From assembly GCF_020515695.1 (NCBI RefSeq), contig NZ_JAIWJA010000006.1, positions 62,001 through 126,000 on the forward strand: a DNA stretch of 64,000 bases. The letters are read 5' to 3'. Origin of the DNA: Pseudomonas sp. MWU16-30317. Lineage in GTDB: Bacteria; Pseudomonadota; Gammaproteobacteria; Pseudomonadales; Pseudomonadaceae. Below, piece by piece: positions 33,618 to 42,110 of the stretch (positions within the stretch are counted from its first letter, which is position 1; the number at the start of each line of letters is the position of its first letter). A model generated the notes under the pieces. The model saw only the letters and a program-made list of their open reading frames with translations, had not been told where the DNA came from and did no database searches. The position numbers were made by a program, and so were the translations under genes.

Positions 33618-34586
33618 ATGCGTAAAGTCTTGTTGCGTCGTGGTCTGGTCGCGCTGTTTGCCACGGCGGTGGCGCTGGGTGCAATAACCGAGGCCCAGGC
33701 CGAAACCCTGCGTATCGGTTATCAGAAATACGGCACCCTGGTGCTGCTCAAGGCCCGTGGCACTCTGGAGAAGCGTCTTGCCGATCAGGGTGTGGACGTC
33801 AAGTGGACCGAGTTCCCAGGTGGCCCACAGCTGCTCGAGGGCCTCAACGTCGGTTCCATCGATTTCGGCGTGACCGGCGAAACCCCGCCCGTGTTCGCCC
33901 AGGCGGCCAAGGCCGATCTGGTCTACGTCGCCAACGAGCCGCCCGCGCCAACCAGCGAAGCGATTCTGGTGCCCAAGGATTCGACCGTTAAATCGGTCGC
34001 CGACCTCAAGGGTAAAAAGGTCGCCCTCAATAAAGGCTCCAACGTCCACTACCTGCTGGTGCGTGCGCTGGAAGATGCCGGCCTGAAATACACCGATATC
34101 CAAACCGTGTATCTGGCGCCCGCCGATGCCCGCGCCGCGTTCGAGAAGGGCGCCGTGGATGCCTGGGTGATCTGGGACCCCTACCAGGCGGCCGCCGAGA
34201 AGCAACTGCAAGCGCGCACCCTCAAGGATGGCACCGGCCTGGTGGACAACAACCAGTTCTACCTGGCCACCCGCACCTTCGCCAAGGATCATCCGAAAGT
34301 GATCGAAGCCCTGGTGGACGAAGTGCGCAAGACCGGCGAATGGTCCAAGGCCAACCCCGAGCAAGTGACTGACGAGGTCGCGCCGCTGCTGGGCCTGCCG
34401 AAGGACATCACCCTGACCTCGGTCAAGCGCCAAGGCTTCGGTGCCCAGTACCTGACGCCGGCAGTGGTCGAGGCGCAGCAGAAAATCGCCGATACCTTTT
34501 ACCAGCTCAAACTGATTCCTCAGCCTTTGGTGATCAAGGACGTGGTGTGGACGCCGCCGGTTGGCGTGGCCGCTGCCGGACAGTAA
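33618..34586 (+). CDS. ssuA: Aliphatic sulfonate-binding periplasmic protein SsuA
   Basis: This 322-residue protein has a Sec signal peptide cut after TEAQA (about residue 28). The SsuA/TauA/NMT1-like fold follows (TLRIGYQKYGTLVLLKARGT, VKWTEFPGGPQLLEGLNVGS). It captures alkanesulfonates for SsuCB. A short hairpin (34594-34611) follows before ssuD, similar to those after other binding-protein genes in this window. Confidence 0.95.
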   Translation: MRKVLLRRGLVALFATAVALGAITEAQAETLRIGYQKYGTLVLLKARGTLEKRLADQGVDVKWTEFPGGPQLLEGLNVGSIDFGVTGETPPVFAQAAKADLVYVANEPPAPTSEAILVPKDSTVKSVADLKGKKVALNKGSNVHYLLVRALEDAGLKYTDIQTVYLAPADARAAFEKGAVDAWVIWDPYQAAAEKQLQARTLKDGTGLVDNNQFYLATRTFAKDHPKVIEALVDEVRKTGEWSKANPEQVTDEVAPLLGLPKDITLTSVKRQGFGAQYLTPAVVEAQQKIADTFYQLKLIPQPLVIKDVVWTPPVGVAAAGQ

Positions 34587-34593
34587 TGCCTGC

Positions 34594-34611
34594 GCCGGAG
34601 CAGGTTCCGGC
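34594..34611. other. Intercistronic hairpin ssuA-ssuD
   Basis: GCCGGA pairs with TCCGGC over a six-base loop in the 54-bp gap after ssuA. There is no T-run, so it may protect the upstream ssuA message. Confidence 0.45.
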
Positions 34612-34640
34612 TTGAGCCCATCTATAAGGAGACAACTTCA

Positions 34641-35795
34641 ATGAGCCTCAACATTTTCTGGTTCCTGCCCACCCACGGCGACGGTCATTATCTGGGTACC
34701 GCCGAAGGCGCTCGCGCCGTCGACCATGGTTATCTGCAACAGATCGCTCAAGCGGCCGATCGCCTTGGCTTCGGGGGTGTGCTGATCCCCACTGGCCGCT
34801 CGTGTGAAGATTCCTGGCTGGTGGCCGCTTCGCTGATTCCGGTGACTCAGCGCTTGAAATTCCTGGTGGCGCTGCGCCCCGGGATCATCTCGCCCACCGT
34901 GGCTGCGCGTCAGGCGGCGACCCTGGATCGCCTGTCCAATGGCCGCGCGCTGTTCAACCTGGTGACCGGGGGTGACCCTGAAGAATTGTCCGGTGACGGC
35001 CTGTTCCTGACCCACGAAGAACGCTACGAAGCCTCGGTGGAATTCACCCGCATCTGGCGCCGCGTGCTCGAAGGCGAAACCGTCGACTACGATGGCAAGC
35101 ACATCACTGTCAAAGGCGCCAAGCTGCTCTATCAACCGGTGCAGCAACCACGTCCGCCGCTGTATTTCGGAGGTTCTTCGGACGCCGCTCAGGATCTCGC
35201 GGCCGAGCAGGTCGAGATGTACCTGACCTGGGGCGAGCCGCCGGCCGCCGTTGCCGAAAAAATCGCCCAGGTCCGGGAAAAGGCGGCGCGTCAGGGCCGT
35301 ACCGTGCGCTTCGGCATTCGCTTGCACGTGATCGTGCGCGAGACCACCGAGGAGGCGTGGCGTGCCGCCGACAAACTGATCTCCCACGTCGATGACGCAA
35401 CCATCGAGCGGGCGCAGAAGTCCCTCGCCCGTTACGACTCCGTGGGCCAGCAGCGTATGGCCGCCCTGCACGGCGGCGACCGCACCAAGCTGGAGGTCAG
35501 CCCCAACCTGTGGGCCGGCGTCGGCCTAGTGCGCACCGGTGCCGGCACTGCCCTGGTGGGCGATGGCCCGACCGTCGCGGCGCGGGTCAAGGAATACGCG
35601 GCATTGGGCATCGATACCTTTATTTTCTCCGGCTATCCGCACCTCGAAGAGTCCTACCGGGTTGCCGAGTTGCTGTTCCCCCATCTCGACGTGGCACCCT
35701 CCGAGCTGCCAGCGGGTGGGCGCGCTGTAACCGCCGCCGGTGAAGTGGTGGCCAACGATTACGCACCTGCTACCGCAAACGCGGCGCAGGGCTGA
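34641..35795 (+). CDS. ssuD: FMNH2-dependent alkanesulfonate monooxygenase SsuD
   Basis: SsuD cleaves alkanesulfonates to the aldehyde and sulfite using reduced FMN from SsuE. The 384-residue TIM-barrel protein starts MSLNIFWFLPTHGDGHYLGT. It carries the bacterial luciferase-family stretch VALRPGIISPTVAARQAATL and LVTGGDPEELSGDG. E. coli SsuD is about the same length. Sulfite released here enters assimilation. It is the third gene of the operon, with ssuC ten bases downstream. Confidence 0.96.
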   Translation: MSLNIFWFLPTHGDGHYLGTAEGARAVDHGYLQQIAQAADRLGFGGVLIPTGRSCEDSWLVAASLIPVTQRLKFLVALRPGIISPTVAARQAATLDRLSNGRALFNLVTGGDPEELSGDGLFLTHEERYEASVEFTRIWRRVLEGETVDYDGKHITVKGAKLLYQPVQQPRPPLYFGGSSDAAQDLAAEQVEMYLTWGEPPAAVAEKIAQVREKAARQGRTVRFGIRLHVIVRETTEEAWRAADKLISHVDDATIERAQKSLARYDSVGQQRMAALHGGDRTKLEVSPNLWAGVGLVRTGAGTALVGDGPTVAARVKEYAALGIDTFIFSGYPHLEESYRVAELLFPHLDVAPSELPAGGRAVTAAGEVVANDYAPATANAAQG

Positions 35796-35805
35796 GGAAT
35801 AGATA

Positions 35806-36597
35806 ATGAGCAAGCCTGTTCATCCCTGGGTGCACCGTGTGGCGCCCTGGATCCTGCCGATATTGCTGCTCGGCAGCTGGCAACTGGCAGTCAGCGTCGG
35901 CTGGTTGTCGACGCGCATCCTGCCGGCCCCCAGCGCGGTCATCGAAGCCGGCGTTGCGCTGGTGCGCAGCGGTGAAATCTGGACCCATCTGGCAATCAGC
36001 GGCTATCGCGCCGGTGTCGGCTTTGTGATCGGTGGCACCATCGGTCTCGCCTTGGGCTTCATCACCGGCCTGTCGAAGTGGGGCGAACGCCTGCTCGACA
36101 GTTCGGTGCAGATGATTCGTAACGTCCCGCACTTGGCGCTGATTCCGCTGGTGATTCTGTGGTTCGGCATCGACGAGTCGGCGAAAATATTCCTCGTGGC
36201 GTTGGGCACGGTGTTTCCGATCTACCTCAACACCTATCACGGGATCCGCAACGTCGATCCGGCGCTGGTGGAGATGTCACGCAGCTACGGCCTGTCCGGC
36301 TTCAGCCTGTTCCGCCAGGTGATTCTGCCGGGTGCGCTGCCATCGATTCTGGTGGGTGTGCGCTTTGCGCTAGGCTTCATGTGGCTGACGCTGATCGTTG
36401 CCGAAACCATCTCGGCCAGTTCGGGTATCGGTTATCTGGCGATGAATGCCCGTGAATTTCTGCAGACCGACGTGGTGGTGCTGGCGATCGTCATGTACGC
36501 CATCCTCGGCAAGCTGGCTGATCTCGCGGCCCGCGGTCTGGAACGGGTGTGGCTGCGCTGGCACCCGGCTTATCAAGTCAAGGGAGGTGCGGCATGA
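35806..36597 (+). CDS. ssuC: Sulfonate ABC transporter permease SsuC
   Basis: This 263-residue inner-membrane permease has about six helices and an EAA-type loop (VEMSRSYGLSGFSLFRQVIL). It belongs to the SsuC/TauC group. It overlaps the ssuB start by four bases (ATGA), giving translational coupling. Confidence 0.95.
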   Translation: MSKPVHPWVHRVAPWILPILLLGSWQLAVSVGWLSTRILPAPSAVIEAGVALVRSGEIWTHLAISGYRAGVGFVIGGTIGLALGFITGLSKWGERLLDSSVQMIRNVPHLALIPLVILWFGIDESAKIFLVALGTVFPIYLNTYHGIRNVDPALVEMSRSYGLSGFSLFRQVILPGALPSILVGVRFALGFMWLTLIVAETISASSGIGYLAMNAREFLQTDVVVLAIVMYAILGKLADLAARGLERVWLRWHPAYQVKGGAA

Positions 36598-37406
36598 CCG
36601 TTCTCGCCGAACATTCCACGCAGTTGCTCAAGGGCATTCCCCTGGCGGTGCGCAAGTTGCGCAAGTCGTTTGGTCCGCGTCAGGTGCTCAAGGACATCGA
36701 GCTGCGTATTCCGGCCGGGCAGTTCGTGGCTATCGTCGGGCGCAGCGGTTGTGGCAAGAGCACCTTGCTGCGCCTGCTGGCCGGGCTCGACCAGCCGACC
36801 GAAGGCGAGTTGCTGGCCGGCAAGGCGCCGTTGAGCGATGCGCGTGAAGACACCCGATTGATGTTCCAGGAAGCACGTCTGCTGCCGTGGAAAAAGGTCA
36901 TCGACAACGTCGGTCTGGGCCTTAAAGGCGACTGGCGGCCGAAGGCGCTGCAAGCGCTGGAAGCGGTGGGCCTGAGTGACCGGGCCAATGAGTGGCCAGC
37001 AGGGCTGTCCGGTGGACAGAAGCAGCGCGTGGCCTTGGCCCGTGCCCTGATTCACAAGCCGCGCCTGCTGTTGCTCGATGAGCCGCTGGGTGCACTGGAT
37101 GCCCTGACCCGCATTGAAATGCAGCAGTTGATCGAGCGTCTGTGGCAAGAGCATGGTTTTACCGTGCTGCTGGTCACCCATGACGTCAGTGAAGCCGTAG
37201 CCGTAGCCGACCGGGTGATCTTGATCGAGGAGGGTGAAATCGGCCTCGATCTGCTGGTCGACTTGCCCCGTCCGCGCGCCCGGGGCGCCTATGCCTTGGC
37301 GGCGCTGGAAGCTGAAGTGCTTAAACGCGTGTTGTCGTTGCCCGGCACCCCGCCTGAACCCGAACCCCCTTCGCCCCTGCCTACGCAATTGCGTTGGGCT
37401 TATTGA
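36594..37406 (+). CDS. ssuB: Sulfonate ABC transporter ATPase SsuB
   Basis: This 270-residue ATPase shows Walker A GRSGCGKST, signature LSGGQKQRVALARAL, Walker B LLLLDEPLGALD and the H-loop LVTHDVSEA. The start at 36594 follows GGGAGG and overlaps the ssuC stop. The C-terminus is proline-rich (TPPEPEPPSPLPTQL), as in other Pseudomonas SsuB. Confidence 0.95.
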   Translation: MTVLAEHSTQLLKGIPLAVRKLRKSFGPRQVLKDIELRIPAGQFVAIVGRSGCGKSTLLRLLAGLDQPTEGELLAGKAPLSDAREDTRLMFQEARLLPWKKVIDNVGLGLKGDWRPKALQALEAVGLSDRANEWPAGLSGGQKQRVALARALIHKPRLLLLDEPLGALDALTRIEMQQLIERLWQEHGFTVLLVTHDVSEAVAVADRVILIEEGEIGLDLLVDLPRPRARGAYALAALEAEVLKRVLSLPGTPPEPEPPSPLPTQLRWAY

Positions 37407-37435
37407 TCCAAACCTCAAATACAGGAAATACGCTC

Positions 37436-37651
37436 ATGACTATCAAGGCAATCAACGTCCGTAACCAGTTCAAAGGCACCATCAAGGAAATCGTCGAAGG
37501 CGACGTGCTGTCCGAAATCGACGTCCAGACCGCATCGGGCATCGTGACTTCGGTGATCACCACTCGCTCGGTCAAAGAGCTGGAGCTGGTGGTAGGCAGC
37601 GAAGTGATCGCGTTCGTGAAGTCGACTGAAGTGTCTATCGCCAAATTGTGA
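37436..37651 (+). CDS. ssuF: Molybdopterin-binding-like (TOBE) protein SsuF
   Basis: This 71-residue single TOBE/Mop domain protein (NQFKGTIKEIVEGDVLSEIDV, then LVVGSEVIAFVKSTEVSI) resembles molbindins. SsuF is the last gene of the P. putida ssuEADCBF operon and is needed there for sulfonate use, although its exact role is unclear. AGGA lies about ten bases before the ATG. A REPIN with an amplified core follows. Confidence 0.93.
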   Translation: MTIKAINVRNQFKGTIKEIVEGDVLSEIDVQTASGIVTSVITTRSVKELELVVGSEVIAFVKSTEVSIAKL

Positions 37652-37669
37652 TGATGTGGTGATGTTGCT

Positions 37670-37830
37670 GGCCTCTTCGCGGGCAAGCCTTGCTCCCACA
37701 GGTGTAAGACTCACCACTGTGGGGGCATTGCTGTTGCCATGGATGTAAGACTCACCACTGTGGGTGCATTGCTGTTGCCATGGATGTAAGACTCACCACC
37801 GTGGGAGCAAAGCTTGCTCGCGAAGGGTCC
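37670..37830. repeat. REPIN with internally triplicated 41-bp spacer
   Basis: An inverse REP (GGCCTCTTCGCGGGCAAGCC) at 37670 and a forward REP (GTGGGAGCAAAGCTTGCTCG) at 37801 bound a core. In that core TAAGACTCACCA recurs at 37705, 37746 and 37787, a 41-bp period. The unit is unrelated to the 52-bp unit of the larger array apart from the GTGGG/GCTCCCAC ends. Confidence 0.85.
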
Positions 37831-37849
37831 TTCTGCCGCGCCATCATCT

Positions 37850-38479
37850 TCAAGCCCGCTTAGGCAGATAAGGCGGCAGATACAATCCCAGATACGCCTC
37901 GAATACCCGCATGCCTTCTTCGGCCATGCGCGGGGTTATTTCGCCATGCAACTGCACCGAGCGCGCGTACACCCGGTCCCCCAACTCCATTGCCAGCGCG
38001 AACACGTCGACTTCGTCGGTGAGCCGTGGCAGTTCGAAGTGACGATCGAACAGCTGCTGCATCAGGGCGCCCAGCTCCAGATCATGCTGCCGATCGGCCT
38101 GCATCACCTCGCTGAGTCCGTGCTGCGCCAGGATCAACTGCCGTGCGGCAGAGTCCTGGCTGTAGATAACCAGCATGCGCTGCTCCACCACTCGCGACAG
38201 ATCCCGCCAGGTGCCCAGCGCCTGATGATCGATCGGTGCCTGCAGGCACGCGCGAAAGGCGGCGTGGATATCGGCGGTCAGCGCTTCGAGCAGCGCGGGC
38301 ACGCTGGCGAAAAAGTGATAGACCGATGACGGCGGTATCTGCGCGCGCTCCGCGACGCCGTAGATCGACAGGCTGGCGACCCCTTCGCTGGCCAACAAGG
38401 CACGCGCCGCCGCCAGTATCGACTCGATCCGCGCCTGGCTGCGGGCGCGCGGCTTGCGGGGGGTAGCGGGGCGATTCAT
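37850..38479 (-). CDS. TetR-family transcriptional regulator
   Basis: This 209-residue protein has an N-terminal TetR HTH (ARIESILAAARALLASEGVA, then VAERAQIPPSSVYHFFASVP) and a helical ligand-binding C-terminus. The ATG at 38479 has CAGGAG seven bases upstream and is preferred to the ATG at 38497. It lies 36 bp after the DUF2235 gene on the same strand and is convergent with the ssu operon. Its ligand and targets are unknown; the lipase gene or its own promoter are candidates. Confidence 0.9.
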   Translation of the reverse strand: MNRPATPRKPRARSQARIESILAAARALLASEGVASLSIYGVAERAQIPPSSVYHFFASVPALLEALTADIHAAFRACLQAPIDHQALGTWRDLSRVVEQRMLVIYSQDSAARQLILAQHGLSEVMQADRQHDLELGALMQQLFDRHFELPRLTDEVDVFALAMELGDRVYARSVQLHGEITPRMAEEGMRVFEAYLGLYLPPYLPKRA

Positions 38480-38515
38480 GGCGGCTCTCCTGGGCATGGC
38501 GGCTGCATTGTAGCG

Positions 38516-39760
38516 TCAAGCCGGGAGGATTCGGCGCTTTCCCTGCGGCGCTGGACGCTGAACGAACACGGCATCCAGGTCGCTGGTCTGTCCCAGCAGT
38601 GAGGCGCCCCAATGGTGCGAATGATGAATGTAGCGGCGGTACAGCAATGCCTGTTCGCTGGCGCTGAGGCTCGGCGCCGTGGCGTTGCCGCAGGCACTGG
38701 CCAGCAGTTTGGCGACGATGGGCTGCAGTTCCTCAGGGTACGCGGGCTGCGCCAGCGGTTCGAAGGGCACGCCCTCGGCCACTGCCAACTGGTGCATGGC
38801 CTGCAGATACAGGCGCGAGAGATCGTTGCGTACGCTGCGCCGGCCTTCGAGGGCCGCATGTACCTGGACCGCGTCGATACGGTCACCGCGCGTGCTGCTG
38901 TAGGTGTTTTTGGTCCAGGTGCGGATCTGCAGCTCGAAGCCATAGTCCGGCGGGTGGGTCGCGGGCTGGTCGAGCAGTGCGGCGGTGCGCAAATAGCTGG
39001 GTGCGCTTTCCAACGGCCGTTGGGGTGCGATGCAGCTGCCATCGGGGCGGGTCAGAATGAGCCGTTCTTCCATCAGCGGCGGATAGCCACCGCCGATATC
39101 GCCGTGGGCGCCGGGCACGGGCAGGTCATAGGCACCAGCGCTCGACAGCGCAAAGTTGTGCCGATGCTCATCGGCGGCCACCAGATGCACGATGCGTCGG
39201 GCCATGTTGTCGCGCAGTTGCAGGCACGGTTGAGCGCCAGGGCCCATGATCGCCGCGACGGTGTCGAACAGGCCCATGAAGCCGATGCGCAGGGGCGCGC
39301 GTTGCAGCGCCGGGGCAATGATCTTGCTCTTGTGTAGCGCTCGCCCCAGTGCGCCTTCGGGCCCGGCACACAGATCGTTGGCGAAATGCCGGGCGCAGGC
39401 GGCGCCACGGCTGAAGCCGAAGAGGTCGAGGGTCAGGCTGTCGATCTGACGGCCCGGGTGTTGGCTGGTCCAGGCTCGAAGCAGCTCGAGGGTGCCTTTG
39501 TGCGCTCGACCGATGGCCGCCTCCCAGCCCAGGCTGCCTTTGCCGGTCGCCATCGCGAAGAGCGAAGACTCCTCGTCCTCAGCGGTACCGATCCCTTCGA
39601 TGTACAGGCGCAACTGGTGTTGCTCGGGCGCATGCGGGTACCGCGCGAACAGCTTGGCAACATTGCTGGCATCGTCGTTATGGGCGTGGGCGAGGTGGTT
39701 GCCGGTGCCGTCGAAGAAGACGCCCAGCTGCACGTGTGCGGGGGGAATAGTGTGGGACAT
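38516..39760 (-). CDS. DUF2235 alpha/beta-hydrolase, Tle1-like phospholipase candidate
   Basis: This 414-residue protein matches the DUF2235 family, which includes the type VI secretion lipase effectors Tle1. It starts with VQLGVFFDGTGNHLAHA. The nucleophile Ser117 is in GFSRGAACARHF, Asp166 is in GLFDTV, and His219 is in VPGAHGDIGGGY, consistent with a catalytic triad. No signal peptide is visible, as expected for T6SS cargo. No VgrG, PAAR, adaptor or obvious lipoprotein immunity gene is adjacent; the only same-strand neighbour is a TetR regulator. It could also be a non-secreted housekeeping lipase. Confidence 0.82.
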   Translation of the reverse strand: MSHTIPPAHVQLGVFFDGTGNHLAHAHNDDASNVAKLFARYPHAPEQHQLRLYIEGIGTAEDEESSLFAMATGKGSLGWEAAIGRAHKGTLELLRAWTSQHPGRQIDSLTLDLFGFSRGAACARHFANDLCAGPEGALGRALHKSKIIAPALQRAPLRIGFMGLFDTVAAIMGPGAQPCLQLRDNMARRIVHLVAADEHRHNFALSSAGAYDLPVPGAHGDIGGGYPPLMEERLILTRPDGSCIAPQRPLESAPSYLRTAALLDQPATHPPDYGFELQIRTWTKNTYSSTRGDRIDAVQVHAALEGRRSVRNDLSRLYLQAMHQLAVAEGVPFEPLAQPAYPEELQPIVAKLLASACGNATAPSLSASEQALLYRRYIHHSHHWGASLLGQTSDLDAVFVQRPAPQGKRRILPA

Positions 39761-39893
39761 GATGCGCTTCCATCAGGTGAGATGGCCGCATCGTAAAAGC
39801 TGGGGGAGCATGACAGAGGCGGCTGGGTCGCCGGCCACTGTAGGACGATTCGGTAGTGCTCTGTACTCTCGGAAATGATAGGTATTGCACTGG

Positions 39894-39931
39894 CTCTCTG
39901 TGGGAGTGAGCAGAGCCACTCCCACAGAGAG
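39894..39931. terminator. Perfect 15-bp hairpin after spuI
   Basis: CTCTCTGTGGGAGTG and CACTCCCACAGAGAG form a perfect 15-bp stem with an eight-base loop, 12 bases past the spuI stop. There is no T-run on either strand. The GTGGGAG core suggests a REP-derived terminator. Confidence 0.6.
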
Positions 39932-39943
39932 ATTTGCAAGCAA

Positions 39944-41320
39944 TCAAACCGTATGCAGGTACCAGTTGTACTCGAGGTCGGAGATCGAGTGCTCGAATTC
40001 TTCCAGCTCGCTCTCCTTGCAGGCGACGAAGATATCGATGTACTTCGGATCGATATAGCGCGCCATCACTTCGCTGTCGTCCAACTCGCGCAGTGCATCA
40101 CGCAAGTTGTTGGGCAGGCTTTGCTCGTTCTGTTCGTACGAGTTGCCTTCGACCGGCGCGTTGGGCTCGATCTTGTTGGTCAGGCCATGGTGGATGCCCG
40201 CCAGCACGCCTGCCATCAGCAAGTACGGGTTGGCGTCGGCGCCCGCTACGCGATGCTCGATACGCACGGCATCGGCGCTGCCCGTCGGTACACGGATGGC
40301 TACGGTACGGTTGTCCAGGCCCCAGCAAGGCGAGTTGGGCACGTAGAACTGCGAGCCGAAGCGCCGGTACGAATTGACGTTCGGGCACAGGAAGGCCATT
40401 TGCGCCGGGAGGGTCTCGAGCACACCGCCGATCGCGTGACGCAATGCGGCGTTCTGCTCGGGATCCTCACTGGTGAAGATATTCTTGCCGTCCTTGTCGA
40501 GAATCGAAATGTGCACGTGCAGACCGTTGCCCGCCTGGCCAGGGTAAGGCTTGGCCATGAAGGTGGTGTCCATTTCATGGTCGTAGGCGATGTTCTTGAT
40601 CAACCGCTTGAGCAACACCGCATAGTCGCAGGCCTTGATCGGGTCGGCCACGTGATGCAGGTTGACTTCGAATTGGGCCGGGGCGCTTTCCTTGACGATG
40701 GCGTCCGCTGGAATGCCTTGCTCCTTGGCACCTTCGAGGATGTCCTGAAGGCAATCGACGTACTCGTCGAGGTCATCGATCAAATAAACCTGAGTCGAAT
40801 GTGGGCGCTTGCCGGAGATCGGCGAGCGAGGCGGCTGTGGACGGCCGTTCACGTTCTCCTGGTCGATCAGGTAGAACTCCAGCTCGAACGCGGCGCAGAT
40901 GGTCATGCCCATTTCGTCGAACTTGGCCACTACCTGGCGCAACACTTCACGCGGATCGGCGAAAAAGGGCTCGCCTTCGAGCTCGTGCATGGTCATCAGC
41001 AGTTGCGCGGTGGGGCGCTTCTGCCAAGGCTCGTTGGACAGGGTGTCCGGGATCGGATAGCAGATGCGGTCCGCATCGCCGATGTCCAGGCCCAGGCCAG
41101 TGCTTTCGACCGTGGAACCGTTGATGTCCAGCGCGAAGAGCGACGCCGGCAGATTGATGCCTTTCTCGTAAACCTTGTGGAGACTGGTGCGCTCAATGCG
41201 CTTGCCGCGCACCACACCATTCATATCTGCAATCAGAAGGTCGACGTACAGAACCTCAGGATGTTCCTTAAGGAATGCGTTCGCTTCATTCAGCTGAACG
41301 GCACGCGGGGGTACCGACAT
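39944..41320 (-). CDS. spuI: Gamma-glutamylpolyamine synthetase SpuI
   Basis: This 458-residue glutamine-synthetase-family protein ligates glutamate to putrescine or a related polyamine with ATP. GS motifs are visible: the metal-binding FELEFYLID, GNGLHVHISILD, and the nucleotide-binding RIEHRVAGADANPYL. It lacks the adenylylation tyrosine loop of GlnA. It faces spuB across a 790-bp gap, an arrangement seen in Pseudomonas spu loci. The pathway yields GABA, which the gabDT genes in this window can degrade. Confidence 0.92.
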   Translation of the reverse strand: MSVPPRAVQLNEANAFLKEHPEVLYVDLLIADMNGVVRGKRIERTSLHKVYEKGINLPASLFALDINGSTVESTGLGLDIGDADRICYPIPDTLSNEPWQKRPTAQLLMTMHELEGEPFFADPREVLRQVVAKFDEMGMTICAAFELEFYLIDQENVNGRPQPPRSPISGKRPHSTQVYLIDDLDEYVDCLQDILEGAKEQGIPADAIVKESAPAQFEVNLHHVADPIKACDYAVLLKRLIKNIAYDHEMDTTFMAKPYPGQAGNGLHVHISILDKDGKNIFTSEDPEQNAALRHAIGGVLETLPAQMAFLCPNVNSYRRFGSQFYVPNSPCWGLDNRTVAIRVPTGSADAVRIEHRVAGADANPYLLMAGVLAGIHHGLTNKIEPNAPVEGNSYEQNEQSLPNNLRDALRELDDSEVMARYIDPKYIDIFVACKESELEEFEHSISDLEYNWYLHTV

Positions 41321-42110
41321 GATGCAACACCTTTGTTGTTAAAAATATCAATCATTGGGCTACAGCTGGTTCAGTCAATCCGAAAGGACTGTTGAAGTCA
41401 AGCAAGCCCACTTTTGCCCTAAAAAAGCGCTGATTAGCCGATTTTGCCGCAATTCAGGGCGCGTATGACGCGTTTTATAACGATATAACCGGGATCGCGA
41501 ACAGGGTCATTTACATTTGTAGCCGGGGTGTTGTGGAAAAAAATGAACAAGGCTAAGCTCGGCGGCAACCCATAACAGCAAGAATAACGGGGGATACCAT
41601 GTCGCATCGGCCGTCGAACGGCGTCAACGGTTGCACTCTGCAGTTCAAATCTTTCTACCGTCACGCCCAGTGCGTTCGCCATCGGCGCACGACACCGCGA
41701 TTCGCCCGGCAATGCGCTTGGGTGCGGGCATCGACCGCCTCTGCGGCCGATATCATTGACAGCCCGCTCAAGCCCGCCACTTTCACTCTAGAACCCTATC
41801 GCTGGATTGGCCAAGTCTGCATGACTGGCGCAGCGAATATTCGTGTCGCAGACCATACTACCCTATCCCCGGGCATCCGCGTGGCCCGTGCCAGAGCCGC
41901 TCGCGGCCGGCTCGCGGCGGCCTCGGGCCTGGGTTTTGCACTGTTCATGCAACAGCTGGTCACACAAAACACGCGGTAATGACGTATTTTTCAGCGCAGG
42001 GCTAATAGCCTTGAGCGTTAAGCAGAAGTTCTGCAGCACCCACCGACGCATCTGCGTCGAACAGCGCCCGCGCCGCCCATGGCCGGGCTTCTTGAAGTCC
42101 TGAGGTCTTT
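41321..42110. promoter_or_regulatory. Divergent spuI-spuB regulatory region
   Basis: These 790 bases separate the two divergent synthetase genes and must hold both promoters. In P. aeruginosa spuA (gamma-glutamyl hydrolase) occupies this place, but no class I amidotransferase motifs are visible here. The first 200 bases are AT-rich, with GTTTTATAACGATATAAC at 41471-41488. A weak small open frame at 41599 is listed separately. Confidence 0.6.
41599..41979 (+). CDS. Doubtful small ORF between spuI and spuB
   Basis: A 126-codon frame opens with ATG four bases after GGGGGAT. The product is Arg/Ala-rich (RVARARAARGRLAAASGLGF) with no recognised domain, signal peptide or membrane segment. Composition is moderately GC3-rich. 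It may be a species-specific gene or a chance frame in the divergent promoter region, so confidence is low. Confidence 0.2.
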   Translation: MSHRPSNGVNGCTLQFKSFYRHAQCVRHRRTTPRFARQCAWVRASTASAADIIDSPLKPATFTLEPYRWIGQVCMTGAANIRVADHTTLSPGIRVARARAARGRLAAASGLGFALFMQQLVTQNTR

